Made by a program: the position numbers and the translations under genes. A DNA stretch of 64,000 bases from Rhizobium sp. CG5 (lineage in GTDB: Bacteria; Pseudomonadota; Alphaproteobacteria; Rhizobiales; Rhizobiaceae). The stretch is from positions 186,001 to 250,000 of the forward strand of contig NZ_JABAEF010000001.1 in NCBI RefSeq assembly GCF_023701945.1. Direction: 5' to 3'. The notes under the pieces were generated by a model. The model saw nothing but the letters and a program-made list of their open reading frames with translations, had not been told where the DNA came from and did no database searches. Below, in pieces: positions 34,134-43,224 of this stretch (position 1 is the first letter of the stretch; every line of letters starts with the position of its first letter).

Positions 34134-36500
34134 TCAGGCCGCTGCTTCCGGCAGGAACTGCGTGATGGCTCCGTGCGGCTGCGGCCGGCCGATCAGATAG
34201 CCCTGGATTTCGTTGCAGCCGAGTTCCCGCAACAGGTTGTACTGTCCTTCCGTCTCGACGCCTTCCGCGGCAACCGAGATACGCAGATCGCGGCCGAGCC
34301 GCAGGATGGCATCGACGATCGCCCGGCTGTCGGCATCGGAATCGATATCCCTGATGAAGGACTGGTCGATCTTCAGTTTGTCGAAGCGGTACTTGCGCAG
34401 GTAGCTGAGCGAGGAATAGCCGGTCCCGAAATCATCAAGGGCGATGCGGACGCCAAGTCCCTTGAGAGCGGCCAGCGTCGATTCCACGGCGCCGGTGGTG
34501 TTCAGCAGCAGCGATTCGGTGATCTCCAGTTCCAGACGGCTGGGATCAAGGCCGGTCTCTTCGATGGCACCCTTGATTGCCGAGAACAGCCCTGGCGAAT
34601 TGAACTGGCGGGGTGACAGGTTGATGGCGATGCGTACATCCTGCGGCCAGCCGGCGGCAATCTGGCAGCCCTGACGGATAACCCATCCGCCAATCTGGGA
34701 GACAATCCCGGCGTCTTCGGCGATCGGTATGAATTCGGCCGGACTGATCGACCCGAGCGTCGGATGCGTCCAGCGCACCAGGGCTTCGAAACAGACGACC
34801 TTGCCGGTCTGGGCATTGACCAGCGGCTGAAAGTGCAGCGTCAGGGCTTCGGTTGCCAACGCGTTGCGCAATTCCTGTTCCAGAAGGTTGCGGCGGCGTG
34901 CGGCGCGGTCGAGCGACAGATCGAAAAAGCGATAGCGATTGCGGCCGTCGGCCTTGGCGCGATAGAGCGCCAGATCGGCATTGCGCATCAGGGCATCAGC
35001 GTCCCGGCCGTCGATCGGGGCACAGGCGATGCCGATGCTGACGCCGATGCGGACGGTGCCGGTCGACAGCTGGAATGGCTCCTGCAGGGCTGCGATGATG
35101 CGTTCGGCCAGTTCCGCGGAGGCCTTCGGGTCGCGGGCGGTGGCGTGGATGAAGGCAAATTCATCGCCGCCGATGCGGGCCAGCGTATCGAGTTCGGTGG
35201 CAAAGGACCGCAGGATGCCGGCGATCCTTTCGAGCAGTTCGTCGCCAGCGCCATGGCCGTGGGCATCGTTGACCTGCTTGAAGCGGTCGAGATCAAACAG
35301 CAGGATCGAGAAGCTCTCGTTGAAGTGCCCCAGCCTGGACAGGGCGTGATCAAGATTTTCACTGAGCAGAACGCGGTTGCCGAGATCGGTCAGGGGATCG
35401 TGTCGCGCCATGTGTTCGATACGGCTTCGGGCTTCGCGGGCGGCTGTGACGTCGCGCGCGACACCGCGATGGCCGGCAAAGAGCCCCTTTTCGTCGAAAA
35501 CAGGTTTGGCGCTGAGCGACCAGATGCCGGGCTTGCCATTCTGTTCGACACAAAGTTCGAAATCCCGAAACGGTTCCCGCCGTTCCAGCTGTTCGCGCAG
35601 GGCGAGGGGTCCGTTCGTGTTGCTGCGGGTGGTTCGGCAATCGCCGTCCCGACAGGGAAGCACCTGCCAGAGCGGATGGCCGCAGACATCTTCCACGCGC
35701 TTGCCCGTCAGCTCGAAGAAGCGTGACGAGGCGCGCTGCACGATATGGTTCTCGTCGGCGGCCCATAGCCAGTCGCTGGCATTCTGTTCGAAGTCGTTGA
35801 GCAACAGGCTGATCACGTCGCGCTGCTCGTCGGCTGCCAGCTGCGCCCGCACCCGCGCACTCAGGCTCTGGCAAAGGCTCAGGGACGATCTGACGATAAT
35901 GACGAAATAAATGACATAGAGAATAAACAGGTTGATGCCGATCAGGCTCGGAGCGGCGGTCAGGGCCACCGCCGAGCCAATCCCCATGAACAGCCCGAAG
36001 GTGATCGATGCCGCCGGTATGGTGGCGAGCGCAAAGCCGCCGCCGCCGGACATGCCGACGGTGATGGCGACCAGCACCAGTTTCTGATGCTCGTCGGCGT
36101 GGAAGTAAAAGACGGCGACCAGCATGGCCCACAGGACGCTCAGCACACCGGCATAGAGGACTGCCTTGCGAACGCCGCGGATCGAGGCCGTCTGGCGGGC
36201 AGGCCGGTCCCTGGTGCGCCACCAGGTCAGGCTGGTCATCACGGCGAGAATGGAAACGAAGATGGTCCAGAGCGTGATCCAGGGGAACAGGGTGCTGTCG
36301 CGAAAGGCTGCCAGCGTGACGGCGGCATTGCCGACATTGGCGGCCATCATCCAGGGCGTATTGCGCAAAACCGCGCCGAGACGCACGGCGCGGACCCGTT
36401 CGGCTTCGCTCTCGGAGAGGCCATGCTCACCAAGTCTCAAGAAGCGGTCCAGGGGGGAGGACATTTTCCCTGTGGGTCGGTCGGAGTTTGTGTCTCTCAT
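34134..36500 (-). CDS. Membrane GGDEF-EAL protein with PAS domain (c-di-GMP turnover)
   Basis: The protein makes or breaks cyclic di-GMP. From the ATG at 36500 it has 788 residues; GTG 36521 and ATG 36464 are other possible starts. Six or so membrane spans fill residues 50-205, a PAS domain with a NASDWLWAADENHIVQRAS start lies near 235-355, a GGDEF domain near 365-525 and an EAL domain near 535-785. Both active sites look intact: RIGGDEF, and FEALVRW, DDFGTGYSSLSYL and KIDQSFI. So synthase and phosphodiesterase activity are both possible; which dominates cannot be told. It runs convergent to degP. Confidence 0.93.
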   Translation of the reverse strand: MRDTNSDRPTGKMSSPLDRFLRLGEHGLSESEAERVRAVRLGAVLRNTPWMMAANVGNAAVTLAAFRDSTLFPWITLWTIFVSILAVMTSLTWWRTRDRPARQTASIRGVRKAVLYAGVLSVLWAMLVAVFYFHADEHQKLVLVAITVGMSGGGGFALATIPAASITFGLFMGIGSAVALTAAPSLIGINLFILYVIYFVIIVRSSLSLCQSLSARVRAQLAADEQRDVISLLLNDFEQNASDWLWAADENHIVQRASSRFFELTGKRVEDVCGHPLWQVLPCRDGDCRTTRSNTNGPLALREQLERREPFRDFELCVEQNGKPGIWSLSAKPVFDEKGLFAGHRGVARDVTAAREARSRIEHMARHDPLTDLGNRVLLSENLDHALSRLGHFNESFSILLFDLDRFKQVNDAHGHGAGDELLERIAGILRSFATELDTLARIGGDEFAFIHATARDPKASAELAERIIAALQEPFQLSTGTVRIGVSIGIACAPIDGRDADALMRNADLALYRAKADGRNRYRFFDLSLDRAARRRNLLEQELRNALATEALTLHFQPLVNAQTGKVVCFEALVRWTHPTLGSISPAEFIPIAEDAGIVSQIGGWVIRQGCQIAAGWPQDVRIAINLSPRQFNSPGLFSAIKGAIEETGLDPSRLELEITESLLLNTTGAVESTLAALKGLGVRIALDDFGTGYSSLSYLRKYRFDKLKIDQSFIRDIDSDADSRAIVDAILRLGRDLRISVAAEGVETEGQYNLLRELGCNEIQGYLIGRPQPHGAITQFLPEAAA

Positions 36501-36633
36501 GCATATCAGAATATGCGACACTGCTTAATGTGGCGTGAAAATAAGGGTTTTTGTCCCGCATCTGCGCAAGCAACCCCGCAAATGGTTAAAAAATGACGAC
36601 GCTGGCAGGGCGGAATTTAAGGGAGCGGGTCCG

Positions 36634-37206
36634 TTACGAACGGGCGGCAGCGACGGGCCGGTGTGCGGCGGCCGCGATCCGATAGAGAACGTGGCGCTGC
36701 AGGTGCGGATGGCTGTCCGGCACGCGCGGATGGTCGAAATCGGCGCTCTCGTCATGGACCATGCCGATGCGCTTCATGACCGCCCTGGAGCGAAGATTGC
36801 CAGCCACGGCAAAGGACACCACTTCGTCCAGCTTCTTCTCCGCAAAGGCATAATCGAGGAGGGAAAGGGCCGCCTCCGTCATATAGCCGTTGCCCCAGAA
36901 GCGGGTCGCCATGCGCCAGCCGATCTCGATGGTGTCTTCGGGCAGGACCGGCTCGATATTGGCAGGCGCCAGTCCGCAAAAGCCGATCGCCTCGCCGGTT
37001 TCCTGCAACTCCACCGCAAAGAAGCCGTAGCCGGTTTCAGTGATCAGCCGGCGGACCTTGTCCATCATCGCATCGGCTTCTGCGTGGCTGCGACGCTGTG
37101 CAAAAAACTCCATCACCTTGGCATCGGCATTGATCTCGCGAAACAGGTCGCGATCGTCGTCGCGCCAGTTGCGCACCGTCAGCCGTGGTGTTTCGAGGAT
37201 GATCAC
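36634..37206 (-). CDS. GNAT family N-acetyltransferase (RimJ-like)
   Basis: The 190-residue frame starts at GTG 37206 with MIILETPRLTVRNWRDDDRD, the classic opening of RimJ/RimL-type acetyltransferases. The acetyl-CoA-binding segment is around EIGWRMATRFWGNGYMTEAA and the C-terminal NLRSRAVMKRIGM is the conserved helix-strand motif. It follows serB by 18 bases on the same strand, so it is likely the second gene of a serB operon. The substrate is unknown. Confidence 0.85.
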   Translation of the reverse strand: MIILETPRLTVRNWRDDDRDLFREINADAKVMEFFAQRRSHAEADAMMDKVRRLITETGYGFFAVELQETGEAIGFCGLAPANIEPVLPEDTIEIGWRMATRFWGNGYMTEAALSLLDYAFAEKKLDEVVSFAVAGNLRSRAVMKRIGMVHDESADFDHPRVPDSHPHLQRHVLYRIAAAAHRPVAAARS

Positions 37207-37224
37207 GTCCTGTTTCCCAGACCG

Positions 37225-38115
37225 TCAGGCGACCACGAAATCGGTCTTGCGGTAGCCCTGGAGATAGAGCAGGGAGGTCAGGTCGCCATGGTCGATGCGG
37301 ATCTTGGCCTGGGCGGCCACCGAGGGCTTGGCATGCAGCGCCACGCCGGAGCCGGCAAGCTCCAGCATGCCGAGGTCGTTGGCACCGTCGCCAACCGCGA
37401 TGACGTCGGCAGCGTTTATGCCGAGCCGCGCGGTGATTTCGAGCAGGGCATCGACCTTGGCCTGCTTGCCAAGGATCGGCTCGGCGACCGTGCCGGTCAG
37501 AATGCCGTCCTGTTCTTCCAAGATATTGGCGCGGTTCTCGTCAAAGCCCAGGCGTTCGGCAATGCGGGAGGTAAAGACGGTAAAGCCGCCGGAGACCAGC
37601 GCGGTGTAATGGCCCTTGGCCTTCATCGTGGCGATCAGTTCCGGTCCGCCCGGCGTCAGCGTGATGCGCTTGGCGATGACCTCGTCGACAACCGAAATCG
37701 GCAGGCCTTTCAGCAGTGCGACGCGTTCGCGAAGCGCGGGCTCGAAGGCGATCTCGCCGTTCATGGCACGCGCCGTGATCTCGGAGACGCGGTCCTTCAG
37801 GCCGACTTCGGCGGCCAGTTCGTCGATGCATTCCTGGCCGATCATGGTGGAATCCATGTCGGCGATCAGAAAACTTTTGCGGCGCGTTTCGGCATCCTGA
37901 ATGGCCAGATCGATCGGCAGGCCGGCGATCAGGGCGCGCAGGCTCGCCTCGGCCTTGCCCAGATCGGTCCCGTCGCGCAGCGCGATATCGCAGGCAATGC
38001 CATCGGCCAGCCAATAGAGACCGGAGGCATTCAGCGTCGCTGATGCCTGTTCGGCAAGGGCGGGTGACAGAACGGGGTTTGACGGATTGGCTAGAAGCGT
38101 GGCAACGAAGGCCAT
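37225..38115 (-). CDS. serB: Phosphoserine phosphatase
   Basis: SerB makes L-serine from phosphoserine, the last step of the pathway. The 296-residue protein has an N-terminal ACT-like domain (about residues 1-75) and a HAD phosphatase domain with the nucleophile motif IADMDST (Asp86, Asp88), SGGFTVF, and the VGDGANDLGML motif. The ATG at 38115 overlaps the start codons of divergent miaA, and the conserved rhizobial N terminus MAFVATLLANPSNPVL supports this start. Longer in-frame extensions lie inside miaA and are rejected. No promoter can lie between the two genes. Confidence 0.96.
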   Translation of the reverse strand: MAFVATLLANPSNPVLSPALAEQASATLNASGLYWLADGIACDIALRDGTDLGKAEASLRALIAGLPIDLAIQDAETRRKSFLIADMDSTMIGQECIDELAAEVGLKDRVSEITARAMNGEIAFEPALRERVALLKGLPISVVDEVIAKRITLTPGGPELIATMKAKGHYTALVSGGFTVFTSRIAERLGFDENRANILEEQDGILTGTVAEPILGKQAKVDALLEITARLGINAADVIAVGDGANDLGMLELAGSGVALHAKPSVAAQAKIRIDHGDLTSLLYLQGYRKTDFVVA

Positions 38116-38116
38116 G

Positions 38117-39007
38117 ATGAAGAACCCTGCGGATGATACGGACGCCATCCTGATAACCGGCCCGACTGCCAGCGGCAAGTCCGCGCTGGCGGTTGATCTG
38201 GCGAAACTGCATGGCGGCGTGGTGATCAATGCCGACAGCATGCAGGTCTATGACACGTTGCGGGTCGTGACGGCACGGCCATCGCTTGAGGACATGGACG
38301 GCGTTGCTCATTATCTCTACGGCCATGTGCCGGCCGGTCAGGCCTATTCGACCGGCGACTGGCTGCGCGAGATCGCCGCTCTCGTAATAGACCTTAGGGC
38401 CGGCGGTGTCCGGTCGGTGATCGTCGGCGGCACGGGGCTTTATTTCAAGGCGCTGACGGGCGGGCTGTCCGATATGCCGGAGATCCCCGACGAAATCCGC
38501 ACGGCGTTGCGCGACCGCATGGCGGCGGAAGGCTCCGAAGTGCTGCACCGGGAACTCCTGGCGCTTGATCCCGATCTTGCCTTGCGCCTCAAGCCGCAGG
38601 ATGGCCAGCGCATCGTTCGGGCGCTTGAGGTCCTGCAGGCGACGGGACGGTCGATCGCCGAATTTCAGGGCCAGAGCGGACCGGTGATCGTCGATCCGGA
38701 CCGGGCGCGGAAAATCGTCGTCCTGCCGGATCGCGCCGTGCTGCACGAGCGGATCAATCGCCGCTTCGAGACCATGCTCGACACCGGTGCCGTTGCGGAA
38801 GTGGAGGCGCTGCTCGGGCTGGGGCTTGCCGCCGACATGCCGGTCATGAAGGCGATCGGCGTTTCGCAGATCGCGGCCATGCTGCGGGGGGAGATGTCGC
38901 GCGCCGAGGTCATCGACAAGGCGTCGGCGGCCACAAGGCAATATGCCAAGCGTCAGATGACCTGGTTTCGCAACCAGATGGACGACAGCTGGGAGAGACG
39001 GGGCTGA
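38117..39007 (+). CDS. miaA: tRNA dimethylallyltransferase
   Basis: MiaA adds a dimethylallyl group to A37 of tRNAs reading UNN codons. The 296-residue protein has the P-loop GPTASGKS (residues 15-22), INADSMQVYD, VGGTGLYFKAL, and RFETML with the tRNA-binding C-terminal part (ATRQYAKRQMTWFRNQ). I chose ATG 38117, with GAAGG 5 bases upstream, over ATG 38114. Both overlap or abut the serB start codon on the other strand. It is otherwise monocistronic, ending 22 bases before a convergent gene. Confidence 0.95.
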   Translation: MKNPADDTDAILITGPTASGKSALAVDLAKLHGGVVINADSMQVYDTLRVVTARPSLEDMDGVAHYLYGHVPAGQAYSTGDWLREIAALVIDLRAGGVRSVIVGGTGLYFKALTGGLSDMPEIPDEIRTALRDRMAAEGSEVLHRELLALDPDLALRLKPQDGQRIVRALEVLQATGRSIAEFQGQSGPVIVDPDRARKIVVLPDRAVLHERINRRFETMLDTGAVAEVEALLGLGLAADMPVMKAIGVSQIAAMLRGEMSRAEVIDKASAATRQYAKRQMTWFRNQMDDSWERRG

Positions 39008-39029
39008 TGCGAGGCGGAAACCGGTCGCC

Positions 39030-41084
39030 TCAGTCCTTGCGATAGAGACTTGAGAGCGGCTTCTTCAAAATGCTGTCGCGGAGCGACTGGCCGGGTTCCT
39101 TGCGTAGAGTGCTTGCCGGCGCGGGGGCTGCGGTAAACGGCGTGGATGTCCCGCCTTGGCCGATGCCGGCCGGGTTTGCGTCGATGTCCCGTCGGATGAG
39201 GCGGGTGGTCGGTTCTTCGACCATTGTGCGTGGCAGCATGTCGGGACGATAAGGCTCGACGGGTGGCGTTTGCCGAGACAGATCAGCCAGGGGCTCTGCT
39301 GCTTCGGCATCGTCAAATTCGGGTTCGGCAAGATCGGCGGCGGGAAATGCGTCGTATTCGCGCAGGTCTTCGTTGTCGTCGCGGCTGGCGGGGAAGCTCT
39401 GCTGGAAGGCGGAGATATCCGGCATGGACACGGACCGCATGCGACTGATGACGCTGCGCAGGTCGACGGTGTCCGGCGTTTCATCGGTGACCTTGGCGGC
39501 GACGCCATTGGCCTTGGGCAGATAATGCTCCTCGACCCGTGAAAAGCGCATGCGCATCGGCACGGTAATCGCCTCGCCGAAGGCAATCGCCTCGCCATTG
39601 CCGATCGACGAGATGAAGCTGGTCGTCGAGATCGACGAATCCGGGATGGCCGAACGAATGATTTCCTGGTCGTGATCGTTGGTCAGGCGCATGGCAAACA
39701 GCGTCGAGCACTGCGACAGGATGGTCTGGTCGAGTTCGCCGGGCCGCTGGGTGATGATGCCGAGCGACACGCCGTATTTGCGGCCTTCCTTGGCGATGCG
39801 GGCAATCGCCTGGCGGGTCGGCACGAAGCCGAGGCTGGCGTCGGCCGGCACATAGCGATGGGCCTCTTCGCAGACCACCAGCATATGGATCGCCCCATTC
39901 GACCACAGGGCGATCTCGAAGGCCATGCGGCAGAGCACGGAGGCCACCGAATTGACCACTTCGGACGGGATGCCGGCGAGCTGGAAGGTGGAGATCGGCC
40001 GGTTGTCGCCGGGAATACGGAAGATATGGGCGATGGTCTCCATGATCGTGTCGCTGATCGTATTGTTGGAGAACATGAAATGGTAGCGCGGATCGTTGAT
40101 CGCCGACGTGACGCGCATCTTGAGTGCCCGCAGGAAGGGCTTTTCGCCGCGGCCTTCGAGGCGGCCGAGGCGCTCGTCGATCAGGGCCAGCAGATCGGCC
40201 ATGCGATAGGGCACGGGGGTGTCGGCGGTGATCGAGCTCTTGTCGGCCGAGCGGCGCATCAATGCCGAATCGCTGCCGCGGAAGGCGCGCTTGGCCTCCG
40301 GCATGACGTCGCGCAGGATGTCCAGTTCCTCCGGCACGGGCGGGCGGCCGCGAAACAGGACTTCGGCGAATTCTTCCAGCTTCATCAGCCAGAAGGGCAG
40401 GTCGAGCGTGTCGGTGTCGATGACCACGGCATGATCGGGAAAGGCCGCGGCAAATTCATTGTGCGGATCGAGGATCAGGACGCGCAGCTTCGGGTCGCTC
40501 TCGATCGCCTTGTGCAGCAGCAGCGACACGGCGGTCGACTTGCCGACGCCGGTCGAGCCGACGATGGCAAAGTGCTTGGACAGCATCGACGGAATGTGGA
40601 TCGTCGCGTCGATGCTGTCGTCCTGGGTCAGCTTGCCGATGACGCAGGTATCGCCATGGCCGGTATCGTAGATGCGAAGCAGGTCGGCCGCACGGATGCG
40701 ATGGGCGATGGCGCCGAGATAGGGATAACGCGAGATACCGGTCGAGAATTCCTCGCGGCCGTGGTCGCCGACATGCACTTCGCCCATCAGTTCGACTTCG
40801 ATGAGGAAAGTGTTGTCGAGACCCTCGGTCCAGTCGCGCGATCCGGTCTGCATGGAATAGGCAAGCGCGACGACACGGTTGGTGCCGACAGTGATGGAAA
40901 TCAACCGACCGACCGACCAGAGTTCGGTCAGATCGGTCTCGCCATTTTCGGCAATCGCCGAGATCGTGGCGCGCGAGCCATTGCACGCAACGACGCGGCC
41001 CAGGAACCGATTGCCAGGGGTCAGCTGGTTGCGGCGATCCTGTTCTCCGGCCTTCCCCGATGTCTGAAGGTCGTTGTTAAGCAA
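39030..41084 (-). CDS. HerA-like DUF87 ATPase
   Basis: The 684-residue protein is a FtsK/HerA-type hexameric ATPase. It starts at TTG 41084 with GGAG 6 bases before it; the codon two positions upstream in frame is a stop, which fixes the start region. An N-terminal HAS-barrel lies at about residues 22-110, the Walker A motif GSTGVGKST at 176-184, and a Walker B-like VCEEAHRYVP near residue 405. The last 150 residues are low-complexity and Pro/Glu-rich. In archaea HerA works with the NurA nuclease in end resection; no nurA is in view and the bacterial role is unknown. It is divergent from ilvI. Confidence 0.88.
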   Translation of the reverse strand: MLNNDLQTSGKAGEQDRRNQLTPGNRFLGRVVACNGSRATISAIAENGETDLTELWSVGRLISITVGTNRVVALAYSMQTGSRDWTEGLDNTFLIEVELMGEVHVGDHGREEFSTGISRYPYLGAIAHRIRAADLLRIYDTGHGDTCVIGKLTQDDSIDATIHIPSMLSKHFAIVGSTGVGKSTAVSLLLHKAIESDPKLRVLILDPHNEFAAAFPDHAVVIDTDTLDLPFWLMKLEEFAEVLFRGRPPVPEELDILRDVMPEAKRAFRGSDSALMRRSADKSSITADTPVPYRMADLLALIDERLGRLEGRGEKPFLRALKMRVTSAINDPRYHFMFSNNTISDTIMETIAHIFRIPGDNRPISTFQLAGIPSEVVNSVASVLCRMAFEIALWSNGAIHMLVVCEEAHRYVPADASLGFVPTRQAIARIAKEGRKYGVSLGIITQRPGELDQTILSQCSTLFAMRLTNDHDQEIIRSAIPDSSISTTSFISSIGNGEAIAFGEAITVPMRMRFSRVEEHYLPKANGVAAKVTDETPDTVDLRSVISRMRSVSMPDISAFQQSFPASRDDNEDLREYDAFPAADLAEPEFDDAEAAEPLADLSRQTPPVEPYRPDMLPRTMVEEPTTRLIRRDIDANPAGIGQGGTSTPFTAAPAPASTLRKEPGQSLRDSILKKPLSSLYRKD

Positions 41085-41213
41085 TGTCTACTCCATACTT
41101 GACGGGAACAGTAGCGTTCCAGGCTTAACAAGTGGTGTAGGCAGAAGACGCAGGCCCTGCCGTCTCTGCCGGTTAAATAGGCTGGCCCGCGGCGTTTTTT
41201 CGGGCAGGCTGCG

Positions 41214-41241
41214 TTGACGAGCATCAGTTTTGCGGCTAACA
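41214..41241 (+). promoter_or_regulatory. Promoter of the ilvI leader
   Basis: TTGACG at 41214-41219 and CTAACA at 41236-41241 are separated by 16 bases. Transcription would start near 41248-41250, at or just before the ATG of the leader peptide, so the peptide may be translated from a leaderless message. Confidence 0.55.
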
Positions 41242-41249
41242 CTTCGGAC

Positions 41250-41306
41250 ATGAGAAATTTTCGTGCACTTATTGTGGTGGGACCGCGCATGGGCAGGATG
41301 GTGTAA
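41250..41306 (+). CDS. Leader peptide of the ilvIH attenuator
   Basis: The frame encodes MRNFRALIVVGPRMGRMV and a TAA stop. A run of Leu-Ile-Val-Val codons sits in the middle, exactly what a branched-chain amino acid attenuator needs to sense charged tRNA. The stop codon lies in the loop of the P2 hairpin and 35 bases before a terminator. The peptide has no ribosome binding site and begins at the predicted transcription start. In Sinorhizobium the trp leader peptide is likewise leaderless, which makes that reading plausible. The function is inferred from composition and position. Confidence 0.8.
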   Translation: MRNFRALIVVGPRMGRMV

Positions 41307-41340
41307 CCATCCGGCGTTAGCCACCCATGCGCGAAACGAC

Positions 41341-41365
41341 AGGCTCCTTCAAGGGGCCTTTTTTT
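41341..41365 (+). terminator. Attenuator terminator before ilvI
   Basis: AGGCTCC pairs with GGGGCCT around a 5-base loop, with one T-G wobble, followed by a run of seven T residues. It is 46 bases before the ilvI start and points into ilvI, so it is the attenuator, not a gene end. Confidence 0.88.
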
Positions 41366-41411
41366 ATGGCCAAAACCGGGCTTTAAGCCCTTGCAAAAAT
41401 CCCAAAGGCAG

Positions 41412-43202
41412 ATGGACACAGGCATGACGGGCAAAGACAATCAGATGACCGGCGCTGAAATCGTTTTGAAGGCGTTGAAGGACAACGGCGTCGAGCACAT
41501 CTTCGGTTATCCGGGTGGAGCGGTGCTGCCGATCTATGACGAGATCTTCCAGCAGGAGGAGATCCAGCACATTCTCGTGCGCCATGAACAGGGCGCCGGC
41601 CATGCGGCCGAAGGCTATGCCCGCTCGACCGGCAAGGTTGGCGTCATGCTGGTGACGTCAGGGCCGGGCGCCACCAATGCCGTGACGCCGCTGCAGGATG
41701 CGCTGATGGATTCGATTCCGCTGGTTTGCCTGACCGGCCAGGTGCCGACCTCGCTGATCGGCTCGGACGCCTTCCAGGAATGCGATACCGTCGGCATTAC
41801 CCGTCCCTGCACCAAGCACAATTGGCTGGTCAAGGACGTCAACGATCTGGCCCGGGTCATCCACGAGGCCTTCCGCATTGCCCAGACGGGCCGGCCGGGT
41901 CCTGTCGTCGTCGATATCCCGAAGGACGTGCAGTTTGCCACCGGCACCTATACGCCGCCGGAAAGCCATGAGGTCCAGCACAGCTACCAGCCGAAGACGC
42001 AAGGGGATCCGCGCGCCATCCAGGCCGCGATCGAGCTGATGTCCAAGGCGCGCCGGCCGATCATCTATTCCGGCGGCGGCGTCATCAATTCCGGACCGGA
42101 CGCCTCCCGGCTGCTGCGCGAACTGGTCGGCCTCACCGATTTCCCGATCACCTCGACGCTGATGGGTCTCGGTGCCTATCCGGCGTCGGGCAAGAACTGG
42201 CTCGGCATGCTGGGCATGCACGGATCCTACGAAGCCAACATGGCGATGCATGATTGCGACGTCATGGTCTGTATCGGCGCACGCTTCGACGACCGCATCA
42301 CCGGCCGGCTGAATGCCTTTTCGCCGAATTCCAAGAAGATCCACATCGATATCGATCCGTCCTCGATCAACAAGAATGTCCGCGTCGACATTCCGATCAA
42401 CGGCGATGTCGGCCGGGTATTGGAAGACATGGTTCGCCTGTGGCGCGCCCTGCCGAAAAAGCCGGACGCGGAACAGACGGTCGAGTGGAAGGAGAGCGTG
42501 GCGCGCTGGAAGGCGCGCAAGTCCTTCTCCTATACGCCGTCGAAAGACGTCATCATGCCGCAATATGCCATCGAGCGGCTCTATGAGCTGTCCAAGCATC
42601 GCGACACCTATATCACCACCGAAGTCGGCCAGCACCAGATGTGGGCGGCCCAGTATTTCGGCTTCGAGGAGCCGAACCGCTGGATGACCTCGGGCGGTCT
42701 CGGCACCATGGGTTACGGTTTCCCGGCGGCGATCGGCGTGCAGATCGCCCATCCCGACAGCCTGGTCATCGACATTGCCGGCGATGCATCGATCCAGATG
42801 TGCATCCAGGAAATGTCCTGCGCGGTGCAGTATAATGCGCCGGTCAAGATCTTCATCCTCAACAACCAGTATATGGGCATGGTGCGCCAGTGGCAGCAGC
42901 TGCTGCATGGCAACCGCCTGTCGAATTCCTATACGGAAGCGATGCCGGACTTCGTCAAGCTGGCGGAGGCCTATGGTGCGGTTGGCCTGCGCTGCGAAAA
43001 GCCGGGCGATCTGGATGGCGCCATCCAGGAAATGATCGACGTGAAGAAGCCGGTGATCTTCGATTGCCGCGTTGCCAACCTTGCCAATTGTTTCCCGATG
43101 ATTCCATCCGGCAAGGCCCATAACGAAATGCTGTTGCCCGACGAGGCGACCGACGATGCCGTTGCGACGGCGATCGACGCCAAGGGCCGCCAGCTGGTTT
43201 GA
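41412..43202 (+). CDS. ilvI: Acetolactate synthase, large (catalytic) subunit
   Basis: IlvI is the thiamine-diphosphate and FAD enzyme that condenses pyruvate into acetolactate (or acetohydroxybutyrate) for valine, leucine and isoleucine synthesis. The ATG at 41412 gives 596 residues; ATG 41424 is equally likely. The catalytic Glu is in RHEQGAGHAAEGYARSTGK, with SGPGATNAVTPLQDA, DIPKDVQ, MLGMHGSYEAN and GDASIQMCIQEMSCAVQ ending in the FILNN TPP-binding site. It is expressed behind a leader-peptide attenuator and is followed 22 bases later by ilvH, its regulatory subunit. Confidence 0.96.
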   Translation: MDTGMTGKDNQMTGAEIVLKALKDNGVEHIFGYPGGAVLPIYDEIFQQEEIQHILVRHEQGAGHAAEGYARSTGKVGVMLVTSGPGATNAVTPLQDALMDSIPLVCLTGQVPTSLIGSDAFQECDTVGITRPCTKHNWLVKDVNDLARVIHEAFRIAQTGRPGPVVVDIPKDVQFATGTYTPPESHEVQHSYQPKTQGDPRAIQAAIELMSKARRPIIYSGGGVINSGPDASRLLRELVGLTDFPITSTLMGLGAYPASGKNWLGMLGMHGSYEANMAMHDCDVMVCIGARFDDRITGRLNAFSPNSKKIHIDIDPSSINKNVRVDIPINGDVGRVLEDMVRLWRALPKKPDAEQTVEWKESVARWKARKSFSYTPSKDVIMPQYAIERLYELSKHRDTYITTEVGQHQMWAAQYFGFEEPNRWMTSGGLGTMGYGFPAAIGVQIAHPDSLVIDIAGDASIQMCIQEMSCAVQYNAPVKIFILNNQYMGMVRQWQQLLHGNRLSNSYTEAMPDFVKLAEAYGAVGLRCEKPGDLDGAIQEMIDVKKPVIFDCRVANLANCFPMIPSGKAHNEMLLPDEATDDAVATAIDAKGRQLV

Positions 43203-43224
43203 TGAAAGGGAGAGGATAGACATC

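Larger units (their letters stand above)
41248..41365 (+). promoter_or_regulatory. ilvIH transcription attenuator (leader RNA)
   Basis: After the leader peptide the RNA folds into a three-way structure. GCGCATGGG (41285-41293) pairs with CCCATGCGC (41324-41332) over 9 bp. Inside it are GGATGGT/ACCATCC (41296-41302 with 41306-41312) and a 3-bp GGC/GCC hairpin (41313-41322). An intrinsic terminator follows at 41341-41365. If the ribosome stalls at the Leu-Ile-Val-Val codons because charged tRNA is scarce, folding should change and allow read-through into ilvI. The exact antiterminator pairing could not be settled by eye. A rhizobial sRNA family lies near ilvI in other genomes as I recall it, and this may be the same RNA. 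Confidence 0.75.

Noticed and set aside
41389..41450. TTG start at 41391 for ilvI
   Set aside because: It would place the start further into the leader without added similarity; ATG 41412 or 41424 fits the conserved N terminus and the AAAGG site better.
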